This document shows positions 1 through 10,182 of a DNA stretch of 64,000 bases, in pieces. Every line of letters starts with the position of its first letter. The stretch's first letter is position 1. Where the stretch lies: positions 2,791,001 through 2,855,000 of the forward strand of contig JAITYX010000007.1 in NCBI GenBank assembly GCA_021018815.1, read 5' to 3'. The notes under the pieces are model-generated. The model was not told where the DNA came from. It ran no database searches and saw only the letters and a list, made by a program, of their open reading frames with translations. Both the position numbers and the translations under genes were made by a program. This DNA comes from Talinum fruticosum. Taxonomy: Eukaryota > Streptophyta > Magnoliopsida > Caryophyllales > Talinaceae.

Positions 1-1102
1 AAATTCCCGATTTCCAATTCGGACATAAACAACTACCGATTCCGTCAAGACTCCTAATTCCGCTTTCAATAACAACTAAACTCATTCAATAGCATATATG
101 TTCAATATTCACAATCATATTCAACAATCACGATAAACTCATTTGGATTTCGATATTACTAATAGTTTAGAGTATAAGACTACCCACCTCGATTCGAGAA
201 TTGACAGTTTGTCGAGGTTCGGGTTTCCCAGTGTCGGTTCCTTCTTTTCTTCTTCTTCCCCGCTGCCGGCCCGGTTCGCCGCCTTCCTCCGCGCCCGACG
301 TCATCGTTGGTCACGTCTCCCGTGCCCCGGCTGCCTCCCTCGGCCCTTGCGCTCGGGTCACCTTTTTCCAGGCCTTGGTTTCGTCCTCTTTTGGCCCCGG
401 CCGTTTCTTCGCATTTGCCGGCCGCTTCACCTCTGTTCGCCGTGGAGCCCACCGGCCTCTGGTTGCTTTCCCCGCTCTCGCTCGCCTTCTCCTCTCGCGC
501 TATCTCCCTCTTCCCTTCTTCCTTTGCTCGGTTATTTTTCCTTCTTGTCTTCCCGAGCCCTCGCTCTCCCCTTGCCCACTGGTCGCTCGCTGTTCGAGCG
601 GCCACCGGCCTCTGCTCCGGCTCCCGCGCATTCTCTCTCTCCCTTCCTCTCTATTTCCTGCTCGCTCTTCTGCTGGTCGGGCTCCACCGAGCCCTCTTTG
701 CTTCCCCTCTTCCACCGCCTAATTCGGTTGGTTAATGATCCTTATTGGACCCTTAATTTAGTTTCTATCCCATCTCTTCATAATTCAACTAAGTAATCAC
801 CGGCCTATATAAGACAAGTCCATATCTCCTCCCTTCCGTCCTCTTTATGTTGCTCGCATCCTAACTTATTTTAATACGCTGGCCACGACAATTCCTAATC
901 GTCCAACAGTTTAGCTCAAATAAACTAAAAAAGGAAGGCAATTTCCTTGATTTAGTTTATTCGACAATAGCTTCCGAAGGAAATTTTAAAGTAACAAGCC
1001 TGGCTGTAAATTAAATCGAGCACTCAGCTCCCTAGGTGCACGGAATAATACTCAATAATTCTATACTTTCTAGGTGCTTTTCTTTAAAATTCGGGTATTA
1101 CA
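1..1102 (-). mobile_element. Ty3/gypsy LTR, minus strand, incomplete at window start
   Basis: Read on the minus strand the segment opens at 1102 with TGTAATACCCGAATTTT, the usual 5' start of a plant Ty3/gypsy LTR. It continues through a TATA-like TCTTATATAGG near 805-815 into a very GC-rich stretch (about 200-720) that resembles the GC-rich stretch of the plus-strand LTR at 4042. Its 3' end lies beyond base 1. Open frames of up to 217 codons in the GC-rich part are low-complexity Ser/Pro/Leu/Arg translations without domains and were not called as genes. The family is gypsy by its LTR start; the lineage (Tekay-like) is a guess. Confidence 0.65.
806..815 (-). promoter_or_regulatory. Putative LTR TATA box
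   Basis: On the minus strand the sequence reads CTTATATAGG, about 290 bp inside the LTR start at 1102 and just ahead of the GC-rich transcribed-looking part. Position and sequence fit an LTR core promoter; no transcript evidence is available. Confidence 0.4.
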
Positions 1103-1109
1103 CAACCGA

Positions 1110-1525
1110 AAGAGGATTAAGAGTAATCCGTACCCTCATGTGCTCGTCCCGTGGGGATATGCGAAGTTGGAGAAGAGGTTGTACAACCAAAAGCTTGAAC
1201 AACTTCAAACCACATCCAGTGAAGGATCCACCATAGATACTTCGCAACTTGTTGTTGATTGGGACGAGTCGTGGATTGAAGAAAGAAGGAAGAAAGATGG
1301 AACTTTCACTACGCCCAATGTAGAAGCTATTTCTCATCGACTTATGAGTTTTGTACTATTTTCCTTTATTTATTTTGAGAACTTATCAATTTATTTTCTA
1401 AATTTGTCAAATGATAATATTTTTTTCTTCTTACAGGAGTCTTTGTCATAGACATCGACTTTAAACGTTGACGCCACCTGGAGGAGGAACAAGCTAGCCT
1501 TGGCCCTACCAAGAAATGAGCATCC
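1110..1525 (+). pseudogene. CACTA/Ptta-type transposase relic (Transposase_24 region)
   Basis: The frame starting near 1110 translates to a piece with WIEERRKKDGTFTTPN, and a later piece around 1495-1560 reads LPRNEHPGYVRAVVGR. Both are landmarks of the plant Ptta/En-Spm Transposase_24 family, in which a KDGTF-type motif precedes a GRVRGVG-type motif. A GT...AG-like break near 1330-1436 could be an intron. Stops and frame changes interrupt the reading, so this is a relic. It is the first part of a gene that continues at 2490 (DUF8039-like) and 3180 (Ulp1-like), split by a solo LTR at 1918. Confidence 0.6.
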
Positions 1526-1912
1526 CGGTTATGTTCGAGCTGTAGTTGGGCGGGTGGAGATAATTGGGCACTTTGGGACTAGAAAGAAGCACCCCGTCTC
1601 TTCGAATGACGCACATATGGAGGCCAAAATGGCCTAAATGGAGTCCCAAATGTCCCAAATGACTCGCACGGATCGAAGGGCGGATGTGGATAGACATACG
1701 AGTCCTAGATGAGGTCATACTTCACCAACATGGGTATGTCGTTACCTAGCAACTTTGATGATGTACGTCCTTCTCACCCCACACACCGGCCAAGGTGAAC
1801 GCGAGCTTACCCGTCGACCAATTCAAAGTTCTAGCGGAGGTAATTAAGATTTTGCAACCTAATTATATTTACATGCATGCATATTTATATTTTAACTAAT
1901 TAATGTATAATC

Positions 1913-2262
1913 TTGTTTGAAGGTTTGCTCTTGGAGAGACTAAGTCACCCTAGAGGGGGTGAATAGGGTGAAGGATAAATTTAAACAAATAATGGAAGAT
2001 GAAAGTCCGAGTCTAGATTGAACTCGTAAATTACATGGAAACCCTCCCGGGCGTGAAAACCACGGGCAGTGCTAATCCAAGCACCAAGTCAAATCCACCA
2101 TTTTGAATCCATAAAATACAATACAAAGACTCAACCAGAATTGCTCCCTTAGACAATTCCTTACAAGATTTTCCTAAACTCGAAGTTCCCTTATCTAATC
2201 TGGTACTGATTCCTTGATGGTACATAGAGTGATATACCCGCAAAGTCCGAGTCTTCATTGTT
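1913..2262 (-). repeat. Target-site duplication TTGTT flanking the mini solo LTR
   Basis: TTGTT occurs at 1913-1917 and again at 2258-2262, directly outside the TG...CA ends of the LTR at 1918-2257. A perfect 5-bp duplication is what a copia integrase leaves. Confidence 0.8.
1918..2257 (-). mobile_element. 340-bp internally shortened solo copia LTR
   Basis: Read on the minus strand it starts TGAAGACTCGGAC and ends AGAGCAAACCTTCA, the same termini as the 1.5-kb copia LTRs further right. It keeps about the first 50 bp and the last 290 bp of that LTR, including the stretch before the end that reads CACCCTATTCACCCCCTCTA, and lacks the middle 1.2 kb. It is flanked by a perfect 5-bp TSD, so it is a solo LTR of a related shorter family or an LTR that lost its middle after insertion. 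It lies inside the CACTA relic. Confidence 0.85.
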
Positions 2263-2489
2263 GAATAATTACTTATAGTAGGTTTTTGTTGTTGTGTAAC
2301 TTTAGCGTGTAGTAGTTGAGTAATTACTTATTTAGTATGTTTTTGTTGTTTCGAATGAGGGTCGTTATCCCGAGAAAACGTTTACTTTAAAGGGAAACTC
2401 CGTCCATTTATTTTCATGGTTTTTAGGTTATTTAACTTCTATGTCGAATGTTTACATATTCTTATGCGATCGATGAATTCCAAGTTAGC

Positions 2490-2720
2490 TTCTCATCATC
2501 CTTCCCTAGAGCATGTTGTGGCATTGGATATTGTTTTCCCGTGGAGGGCGAGATGTTGTCGTTCATGGGACACCCCTTACCGCCGATGAGGTGAGGGTAA
2601 GTGTGAAAGAGGTCATACACGGGGAAAGGTGAGTATGAGTTGTCAATCCGAGGAGCGGACCTCTATACTGTTGACGATGCAGTCAACGCTTTTCTTCGTT
2701 GGCCCAAGAGTTTGGTAATC
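2490..2720 (+). pseudogene. DUF8039-like segment of the CACTA/Ptta relic
   Basis: Across frames the segment reads VVALDIVFPW, then VHGTPLTADEVRVSVKEV, then a piece ending in FLRWPK with the final residues in a shifted frame. This order matches the domain that in plant Ptta/Ulp1 transposon proteins lies between the transposase and protease parts (DUF8039). At least one frame change breaks it. Recognition is from memory of the family and no alignment was run. Confidence 0.5.
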
Positions 2721-3179
2721 CTCACTATAATAATTCATTTGTATTAAAAATATTAGATTTAGTTGTTGTTAATATCACGTACATATATTTCTCATTTTTG
2801 TATTGATTATTCACTAGAATATCGGGGACAGATCGGACGAGAAGGATGAAGGGCGCTAGTGGCACAAACAAACGTTCAGTGGAGCCCATTCGTTGTTCAA
2901 AGAATTCTCCTCTCAAATCCTTTGAGGAGTCTTGCACTGATTGGTGTGCTATTATGGAAAGTTATGTGTAGACTCTATCAACAGAGGACCGGATCATTTG
3001 TAGCACGCCAGAGTCACGTGAAGCGGATATGTCGGTCTTTGTCTTCCTAGACGACATATTGCAATTTTTGCGCATATCCTATCCGCTATTACGCTTGGCA
3101 TAATGTGAGTTAATATATTCTTAATCAATTTTTTTACTAATTAATTTCAATTTTTAACTACTTATTAATACATAAGGTG

Positions 3180-3640
3180 GCTGCATGAGATTGGGAAGGA
3201 CTTTGTTCAATTTCCGAACCCTACTTTCGTTATTCAAGGAGATAGGCTGAATCGTGACGAACGAGTCTCCTATATCTTCGACGTCATGAAAGATGTCGTG
3301 CATGAAAAAACATTGTTTCAGCGGCGTTCAATGAGAGGTAAGTGGACAAATAATGAACTAATTAACTGATGAAGTTTTTATATGGTGTTATATTATATAA
3401 AAATGTGTTATTTTGTAGCCACCATTGGATGCTTGTTACCATATTTCCAAGGGCTAATATGGCCTACTTCCTTGATCCTCTAGGTAGTGATGTCGTGGAA
3501 GATATCAAGGACGTCGTCGAGGCGTGAGTTCATACTTTTTAGTCGTTTTATGTTGTTTTCTTAAGTAATCGTTCAATGATATGTCTAACTTGAATTTTAT
3601 TTTTTCCGATAGAAAAATAGTGCTCTAGTCCGTTATTATT
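3180..3640 (+). pseudogene. Ulp1/C48-like protease segment of the CACTA relic
   Basis: The reading FVIQGDRLNRDERVSYIF is followed by an apparent intron (GGTAAGTG near 3340 to TTTTGTAG near 3418) and then HHWMLVTIFPRANMAYFLDP. The HHWMLVTI...YFLDPL block is the catalytic-His and Asp neighbourhood of plant Ulp1-like (C48) cysteine proteases, which are often carried by CACTA and MULE elements. The catalytic Cys part further on is not recognisable. No intact frame spans the region. Confidence 0.65.
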
Positions 3641-4041
3641 ATGGCAGAGGTCCCAAACGAGTGAAAAAGCACAACCACTAATCGTCCCCGTCAAGGTGAG
3701 GTTCTCTTGGTTATTACAAGTGTACTTTAGATGTTTTTCATTTCATATAACTTAATAAATACATAAGTACCAATTAATTCTCTATGTGTTGGGAATTTAT
3801 TTTTATTATTGTAGTGCCATAAATAAGTGGGGAACGTGGAGTTTGGCTTTTACATTCTCCAAGTACATGAAGGAGATTGTGACCAAACTCGAAAAGAATG
3901 TTAGTCTCAAAGAGATATAGTTGCACTTTTAATTGATTATTTTTATATTCTTTTTCAATTTGATTAACACTTGGACTGACCTAATTAATATGTTTTTCCA
4001 AGCATTGGTCACAATATTTCCCGAGAAAGAAGCCACCCACT

Positions 4042-6270
4042 TGTAAGACCCGAAAATTTCAGGTGCTTGCTTAATAATGAATTAAGTTATTAAAAGTTAA
4101 GTGAAAAATTCAAAATTATTAAATTAAGTGAATTAGAATTTTTCCGAATCGAAATTAAAAGCCGAGAACTGAAACCCAAGCATGGGCTAGCTAAAATGGG
4201 CTTGTGAGATATTTTGGGCCCAATTCACTTGAAAGCCCAAACCAGAAAATTATAATAAAAGAAAAGAAAATGAGAAATGGGAAGGAGATGACTGGCATTT
4301 GAGGTTGGGGAGCCGGCAAGGAACTAAGCAAGAGAGAGAAATAGGTCCAATGGGAATTAACCACCAAAACCCATTAAGTGTTGAGAGGAAATGAAGAGAG
4401 AGAAAGTATGACCGAGAACAAAGAAGAAAGGGAAATTAAAGAAGAAGAAGCAGAGTAACGGAAACAAGAGAGGGGATCGGGTGAGGGAGAATAGAGCGAG
4501 AGAGGGAGAGAGCGCGAGAGCCAAGAGGCTGGTGGCCCGTGGCCCGCCCGAACCGCGAGGATGCCGTTGCCGGTGGGCAAAGGGAGAGCAAGGGCTCGGG
4601 AGGCCGAGTAGAGCAAAAGAAGAGGGGAAAAGCGAGAGACCGAGAGATAGAGACCATGAAGGGGAAAGGAACGGCAACCGGTGGGCAAGAAAGCAAGTGG
4701 CGACGACCGGCAAGCGGAAAGTGAAAGGCGGACGGTGAGCGAGAACCGGCGAGCAAGAAGCGAAGGGGAGCGAGAGGCTGAGTGAGAACCAGGTAAGGGA
4801 AACCAAGACCGAGGAGAAAAGGGAACAGAGGGAACGAAAGAGAGTCCGAGGAAAGCACACCCCAATTCAAATTCGAAATTCAATTCAAAATTGAAATTCT
4901 TAGAACCACTAAGAATCTAAGGTGAGTAAGTCAAATTCATCCTCTAAAGATAAAAATGAATTAGGTGGATTAAGCTTGGAATTGATTCATGAAAATTGGA
5001 AAGCCTAGACTTAATCGAAGAACTTAGAGGCCTAATTCATTGAATTTAGAAACTCGCTAATTGTGATTCATGATGTGAATTATGTGATTTATCATATATG
5101 ATTCGTGAATATTTGAGTGTTATTAAGTACGATCATTGAGCTATATGTTTGAAATCTTCATGAACTTGGCTTGAAGTATAGTAAAAGGTAAAATCATGAA
5201 AGATGAAGGAATCACAAAAATGCAGATTTTTACCATGTTTTGCCTCGTTGTCCGAATTGCTATGCTTTCATGAGTTGCCCAAAATTCCTGAAAATTTTAC
5301 TATAGCTTCATGATCATTTATAGCAATTTCCTGTAAATTTTGGTATGCGTTGGATGAGTAGATTGGAAGATATGGACTTTTGAGTTAAAATGTGTTGTTT
5401 TGGGCAAAATCGGAAGTAATTGAGTAATTGAGTTAAGAACTGAAATTTAAGAAGGTATATGGATAGATTAAGAGATATATAATGATTAAGGAAAGTTATA
5501 GAGTCATAAATCATCTATGCGCGATAATACGCAATCATGAAAGGATAGGTTCGTTAATTAGAAATCCTCATTGATGTTATACCATGTTTGTCTTAAAGTA
5601 TACCGATTATAAGTGATATAAGCGTGCCTATATGAGTCGGATTGATTGTACTTGAGTTGAAACTTGCTTATGTGAATTGTTAGTTGTAAAAAGTTACGTA
5701 TGAAGGTATTGAGCATGAATTATATGAATTAAGTGCATCTCTTCAATAAGTAATAAGAAGATAATGAGAAAATAAGAAACATAAAGAACTAAAGAAGGGA
5801 AAAAGATTGTGTTATTGATCTAAGACCCCATGAATTAAAGAACCCTCCGAAACTATGGCCATAGAAGAGTCTCGTCAACGAAGCCACGAATTATTTTGCT
5901 TCCACGAATTATTGACACTATGCGTCCTTCGAGTTTGAGGCAAGCCTTGAGGCCACGAATTATTTTGCCTCCAAGAACTGAGCCTACGAATTATTTTGGC
6001 TCCAAGAATGGGGTCTTTAGAGCATAACATAAATCTTCTTTTCATTCGAAACTAAGAAGACTTAAAGAATTATGATATGAAGAAACAAATGATTATGCAT
6101 GATGAACAAGAAAGAAAGAAGCAATTCACTTTGCTTGAAATATGCAATCGGAACTTAGATATAAAGTGTTAGAGAGATTATTTGAGCATGCGATAGATCC
6201 GAGTGTTGTCCGAGTAAGTCGAGTACTAATGCGGAAGATATATAGTAATGTATTTTTTGAGTCAGTAAAA
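4042..6270 (+). mobile_element. Ty3/gypsy LTR, plus strand; 3' boundary unresolved
   Basis: It starts at 4042 with TGTAAGACCCGAAAATTTC, a classic plant gypsy LTR start. A GC-rich purine stretch (4440-4860) resembles, in inverted orientation, the GC-rich part of the LTR at 1-1102. A short repeat array lies at 5870-6010. No primer site or internal domain was found after it, and I could not place the CA end, so the end given is where similarity to a copia LTR fragment begins. Minus-strand frames of 144-169 codons at 4357-4883 are low-complexity and are not genes. Confidence 0.55.
5870..6010 (+). repeat. Short degenerate tandem repeat in gypsy LTR
   Basis: About four imperfect copies of a unit built on CCACGAATTATTTTGCCTCC occur with spacers of varied length. 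It lies inside the LTR that begins at 4042. Confidence 0.7.
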
Positions 6271-6282
6271 AATGAATAGGAG

Positions 6283-6394
6283 TTTCTATAACACTCAAAA
6301 TGACTTGTAATAAAACCTTAGGAAGGATGAGGTTTATGCCCGAGTCTTCATGTAGTACTCAAAATGATTTAGGTTTAGAGTCCGAGTCTTCATT
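6283..6394 (-). mobile_element. Copia LTR 5'-terminal fragment
   Basis: The minus strand from 6394 (TGAAGACTCGGAC) runs into a stretch whose plus-strand form, TCTATAACACTCAAAATGACTTG followed by TAATAAAACC, closely parallels the reverse complement of the first 110 bp of the solo LTR at 24783. Similarity stops near 6280. No TSD was seen. Confidence 0.55.
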
Positions 6395-7797
6395 CCTAAC
6401 CGCTTCGTGCTAGGATTGCTGGTTTGAGTTGGATTACCTATCTTATATCCAAAAAGAGTACGTGCTCTGATCTGGCTCGTGAAAAAAATTTAGGGAGATA
6501 GAGCTTAAGTGCTTGACCCGAGGGACAACTAATCCTAAGAAAAAGGAAAATGATATGCTTTTTTATTTGGATGCACATAAAGAATGGCACTTGGACCAAA
6601 ATGAAATGCAACAATGCCAATGGAATCCCCTAGATTGGGATGAATTAACAAAAGACTCTCCTAATTAGAGATGATTTTTAGTTTAGTTAATGCAAAAATA
6701 AAATTAATGAGCTCACCTTATTTGAGATGATTTTAAAATTGGTTAATGAAATAAAAACGAATTGAGATGACTTTGAAATTTGGCTAGTGCAAAAAAAGGA
6801 CTCTCCAATTTGAGATGAATTTAAAATTTGACTAATGCAAAATGGAGTGCAAAATTGAACTCACCTTATTTGAGATGAATTTATTTTAGCTAATGCAAAA
6901 TGGAATGCAAGATTGGACTCACCTATTTGAGATGAAATTTACTTTTGGCTAATACAAAAATGAACTCACCTATTTGAGATGAAATTTAGTGGATTCATCT
7001 AATTTGAGACGAATTTGTTTTTGGGCTAATAAAATGAATGAACACCTTAATTGGGATGAATTTATGTTTGCCTAATGCAAAATGGAATGCAAGATTGGAC
7101 TCACCTAATTTGAGATGAATTTGAGTTTTGCTAAATGTAAAATGCATATATGAACCTATTTTGAGATGGACTTTATTTTTGGCTACATGAAAATGCAATT
7201 ATTGGACCAACCTAAGAAGGGAAAATAATTTTGGATTTTTGGCTAGAATGCACAAATTGGACCGACTCAAAAAGGTTTATTTTGATTTTGATTTTGATTT
7301 TTGCACCCATGCAAGGATTATTTAGCACTCTTCTCCTAATCCTAAAGGCTCACAAATAGATGATTAAATCTAAAAACAATCACACTGATCCAAGCATGCA
7401 AATGAAGACAAGGTGCCACCTAATGGTCAAAGATCTATGGTCAAAAGAGGGTTAAGACTAGGTAGGATACGGGGTGACTCATAATCCGAGGATTTAGTCT
7501 TTCGTGAGGTGCACGACGAGAAAAAATGTTTTGAATCCTCGATGCCTCTTGGTAAGCCAAAAGTGCATGCTAGGAGGGAAGAGATATTGCTTCCGTTGGC
7601 AATCAAGCCTAGTTGGGCCCACCTGGGTCGGAGTGCCACTCTCTTACCAAAAGGGTTAAAGGGGGTCAAACCTAATGGTTCGTCAACAAAAATAAACTAT
7701 GTTCGAATCTTGCTAAATGCAGGATGCCTAATGCAACACACATTATTAAAACTCACTAATCAAATTTTCAAGTTTCGCTCGCTTAATAAATGATTCA
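6395..7797 (-). mobile_element. Ogre/Tat-type gypsy leader region, minus strand, truncated
   Basis: Lying inside the LTR at 7817-9899 and next to its primer site, this is the start of the internal region of a minus-strand Ogre/Tat element. It contains a minisatellite (6650-7270) and then about 500 bp of non-coding sequence. Ogre elements are known for long leaders with tandem repeats. The gag and pol that should follow at lower coordinates are absent; copia and gypsy LTR sequences replace them. Confidence 0.55.
6650..7270 (-). repeat. Degenerate minisatellite in the Ogre leader
   Basis: About nine imperfect units of roughly 60-70 bp share the core TTTGAGATGAATTT, then GGCTAATGCAAAATGG, then a short GGACTCACCTA-type link (plus-strand reading). 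Unit length varies through small deletions. No long frame runs through it; the 67-codon minus frame at 6995-7198 is a translation of the repeat. Confidence 0.75.
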
Positions 7798-7815
7798 TCC
7801 CTAGTGGAGTCACCA
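7798..7815 (-). promoter_or_regulatory. Ogre/Tat primer-binding site (tRNA-Arg type)
   Basis: On the minus strand the sequence directly after the LTR end reads TGGTGACTCCACTAGGGA. Ogre and related Tat elements use TGGCGACTCC(A/G)CTGGGGA, complementary to a tRNA-Arg 3' end. Two substitutions separate this copy from that form. It fixes the orientation of the element and the inner edge of the LTR. Confidence 0.7.
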
Positions 7816-9092
7816 CTGTAAAAACCACAACCAGCGGGGCCGACCGAGCTTCCCCACAAATATCGAGTTTTAGAAATTTTCAAGAATGATTTTTTGAAGA
7901 TGATTTTGAAATGTGGGAATGAACCTTTTGTTAAGGTTTCCGAGTTTTAACTTTATTAAATCGAGTTAAAATGAGTTAAATCAGATTGAGTGGAAGTTTT
8001 ATTAATAATTTTATTTTAGAAATTATTTTCGAAGTCCTAAGATATTATTTCCAAATGGAACGATAAATAAGATTAAGTTTCGTTTCTACCGTGAGGCTCC
8101 AAGGCCAAACCGGTGTGAAAACACCGATTTGGAGCCTCGCCTCGCCCGGTGAGCACTCGGTGCAGGCGGCATCCTACACTCAATGGTAGTCGGTGCCAGC
8201 CAAAGGCCTTGGCCGAGGAGCTCAACCTCGGCCTCGGCCCGGCTAATAGATCCAGAATCCTCTTTTTCTATTGTTCGATCAAAAAATAGTCGGAAGGCGA
8301 TTTAAAAGAAATAAATCGAAGGGAGTCACTAGTCAGCTTTTAGGAAAGAAAAACTAACAAAAACAAAATAAAGTTTACTTTTCCAATCTTAGTATGGGAG
8401 AAACTAAGACTGAAAAGATTAAAAATGATTGCATCGGTCTTAGAACCGAGAATCAAATTCGGGGTGAGGGTACAAAATGTAGGGATAAGCCCTTCCGTTA
8501 CGTCCGTCAAACGATGGTCATTATTAGTTTGAGTAGTGAATTAAAATAATGCACAAAACACAAGCAAACAACATGCGGAGAAAGGTAAAGCAAACACAAC
8601 ATAATAATAAAAGCAATAAAACAAAAATTAAAAAAAAACGATAAAGAAAGCAGAAACATAAAGAAAAGAAAAGCGTAAAGAGAAGAAGGCGAGAAATTAA
8701 AGGATTACATCAAGCGGGGAGGAATTTAAATGCGATTACATATCGAAACCACAATACGGAAAACGATAAATAAAATAAATAAGTAAACCGTGATTTGAAT
8801 AACGATTTAGTGTCCTCATGTTGTCCCACTCGCCGATCCGAATCTCGGACTCGAATCCGGTGATGCGACGGTGGTGAATAGAGAGAGGTTTTTGTGAGTT
8901 TTGAGTGTAGGTAAGTAAAGGATGTATGAATCATGAAGTTTTTAGGTTCGGATGTTGGTTGGAATGAAGAGTAGAGTAGTAATAGGTTGAAAAGAGACCA
9001 AGAGACCACAACACAAAGAGGAGTATTCGATAGCTCTTAATCAAGTTTCACCAGCTTGACTCGAAGGATGAGCCATTATGAAAATGAGAGCC

Positions 9093-9110
9093 TAAGCTCT
9101 CTATTTATAG
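9093..9110 (-). promoter_or_regulatory. TATA box of the Ogre LTR within a short palindrome
   Basis: The minus strand reads CTCTCTATAAATAGAGAG. The TATA element TATAAATA lies in the centre of a perfect 7+7 arm palindrome of CTCTCTA and its complement. It is about 800 bp from the LTR start, a usual place for an LTR promoter. Confidence 0.6.
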
Positions 9111-9245
9111 AGAGAAGAGTAAGGTGGAAATGACCTAGGGTTACTCTCGGCCAGCCATCCAGAGTTAGGCTGCAAATGTGGGCCAGGATAATGTGAATAT
9201 TGAACCGGATAAAACCGAATAAAATCGGATAAGAAAGGTGTAGAA

Positions 9246-9470
9246 GGTGCTGGCCACGGGGTGTTCTTCCAGGGTTTCGAGCTTTCCGTGTTACAACAAG
9301 ATTCCTTGGCCCAAAACACAACGTTAAAGGTGAGAAAACCGGTACGGGCGCCGACCACCAAGTGCTTTTCTAGGGTTTCGTGCCCTTTACGTGCTACAAC
9401 AAGAGTCTCGACCAAAACACAACATTTTGAGGTAAGAAAGCTGGTAGGGGCGCCGGCCACCATGTGACAT
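9246..9470. repeat. Two and a bit tandem units of about 105 bp in the Ogre LTR
   Basis: Unit one (about 9246-9351) and unit two (about 9352-9455) share GGCC/GACCAC, AGGGTTTCG, TGCTACAACAAG or TTACAACAAG, and CAAAACACAAC in the same order; a third unit begins with GCCGGCCACC. The units differ by small changes. Confidence 0.7.
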
Positions 9471-9899
9471 CGTTTAGGGAGGTGTGCTCCTTGTCTCGGG
9501 CAGACTCGTTTTGGAGAAAAACGCAACACTTGGATACTTGTGATCATGAAATACGATGCTTAACGTCGCTTTGAGTTCTTCGGCTCCATGTCCGGTTGGA
9601 CGAGAAAAATAAAACGCAGAATTTTGAGCCTGGAATTTTTCATACACAAGACCGGACTTCCGTTGACTCTAGAGACTTGGCCTAGGCTTGGACCATCCAA
9701 AAGAAAAGGGATTTTTGGACCGATCAAGGCAAAAGGCTATTTATTTGGTACTGGGGGTTCTTTGTGGTTTAATGGCTTTCGTCGCACCAATCAAACACCG
9801 ACCATGATCCAAATCCATTAACGAGGACTTAGGATCTCATTATCGCTCCAACAAATAAATAAAATAGAAAAGGGGATGACACGTTTTAGGTGTCTACAG

Positions 9900-10182
9900 T
9901 TATTAGCCTATTTTCTTGTGAAACATTATGAGAGAGAACATTTCTCCTCAAGCTATGCTTAAAGTGGATGTTAGAAAGACTTATGATACAGATGGATTGG
10001 AAATTTTTGATAGAAGCCTTGTTGGGATTTGGATTTTTAGGAAAGCTCGTTACTTGATTCAATCTTGCACATCTACTACATCTTTTGTTGTGAATGTGAA
10101 TGGAGAAGTTCGAGAACCCGAGAGATATACACGTCTTCGAGAGGACTTGGTTGAAGAAATATGGAAGAGAAATGTGTAGCAA
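9900..10182 (+). pseudogene. LINE reverse-transcriptase fragment
   Basis: The first frame gives AYFLVKHYER and, after a frame change, NISPQAMLKVDVRKTYDT. This corresponds to the K-N-I-S-P-R-C-x-x-K-V-D-L-x-K-A-Y-D block of plant non-LTR reverse transcriptases. A further stretch, LIQSCTSTTSFVVNVNGE, matches the next conserved block, but the residues between are missing, so the copy has an internal deletion. It begins right at the edge of the Ogre LTR, so its 5' part was lost or lies elsewhere. Confidence 0.7.

Larger units (their letters stand above)
7817..9899 (-). mobile_element. Ogre/Tat gypsy LTR, minus strand (2083 bp)
   Basis: On the minus strand the segment starts TGTAGACACCTAAAACGTG, the usual start of Ogre/Tat LTRs, and ends ...GGTTTTTACA one base before the primer site. 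A TATA box lies near 9095-9108 on the minus strand. The LTR holds an internal repeat of about 105 bp (9246-9470). Its outer edge at 9899 abuts a LINE fragment. All frames inside it (up to 148 codons) are spurious. Confidence 0.75.

Noticed and set aside
143..796. 217-codon plus-strand frame and overlapping frames in the GC-rich part
   Set aside because: Ser/Pro/Leu/Arg-rich in several frames at once, inside a gypsy LTR, no domain; a composition effect.
4357..4883. Three overlapping minus-strand frames of 144-169 codons
   Set aside because: Same low-complexity type as at 143-796, inside the LTR that starts at 4042; open in several frames because of CT-rich composition.
1..4883. Fold-back transposon with LTR-like arms as a feature
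   Set aside because: The two LTRs are only loosely similar and start in the typical way of two gypsy LTRs; independent insertions are simpler. Kept only as a finding.
6650..7270. CRISPR-like repeat-spacer array
   Set aside because: Plant nuclear context, degenerate units of varied length and no unique spacers; it is a minisatellite.
9101..9547. 148-codon minus-strand frame
   Set aside because: Lies within the Ogre LTR and covers its internal repeat; no domain, and the LTR ends and primer site explain the region.
7817..9899. First read as a plus-strand LTR ending GGTGTCTACA
   Set aside because: The TATA box, the TGTAGACACC start and the tRNA-Arg-type primer site all fit the minus strand, so the orientation was reversed.
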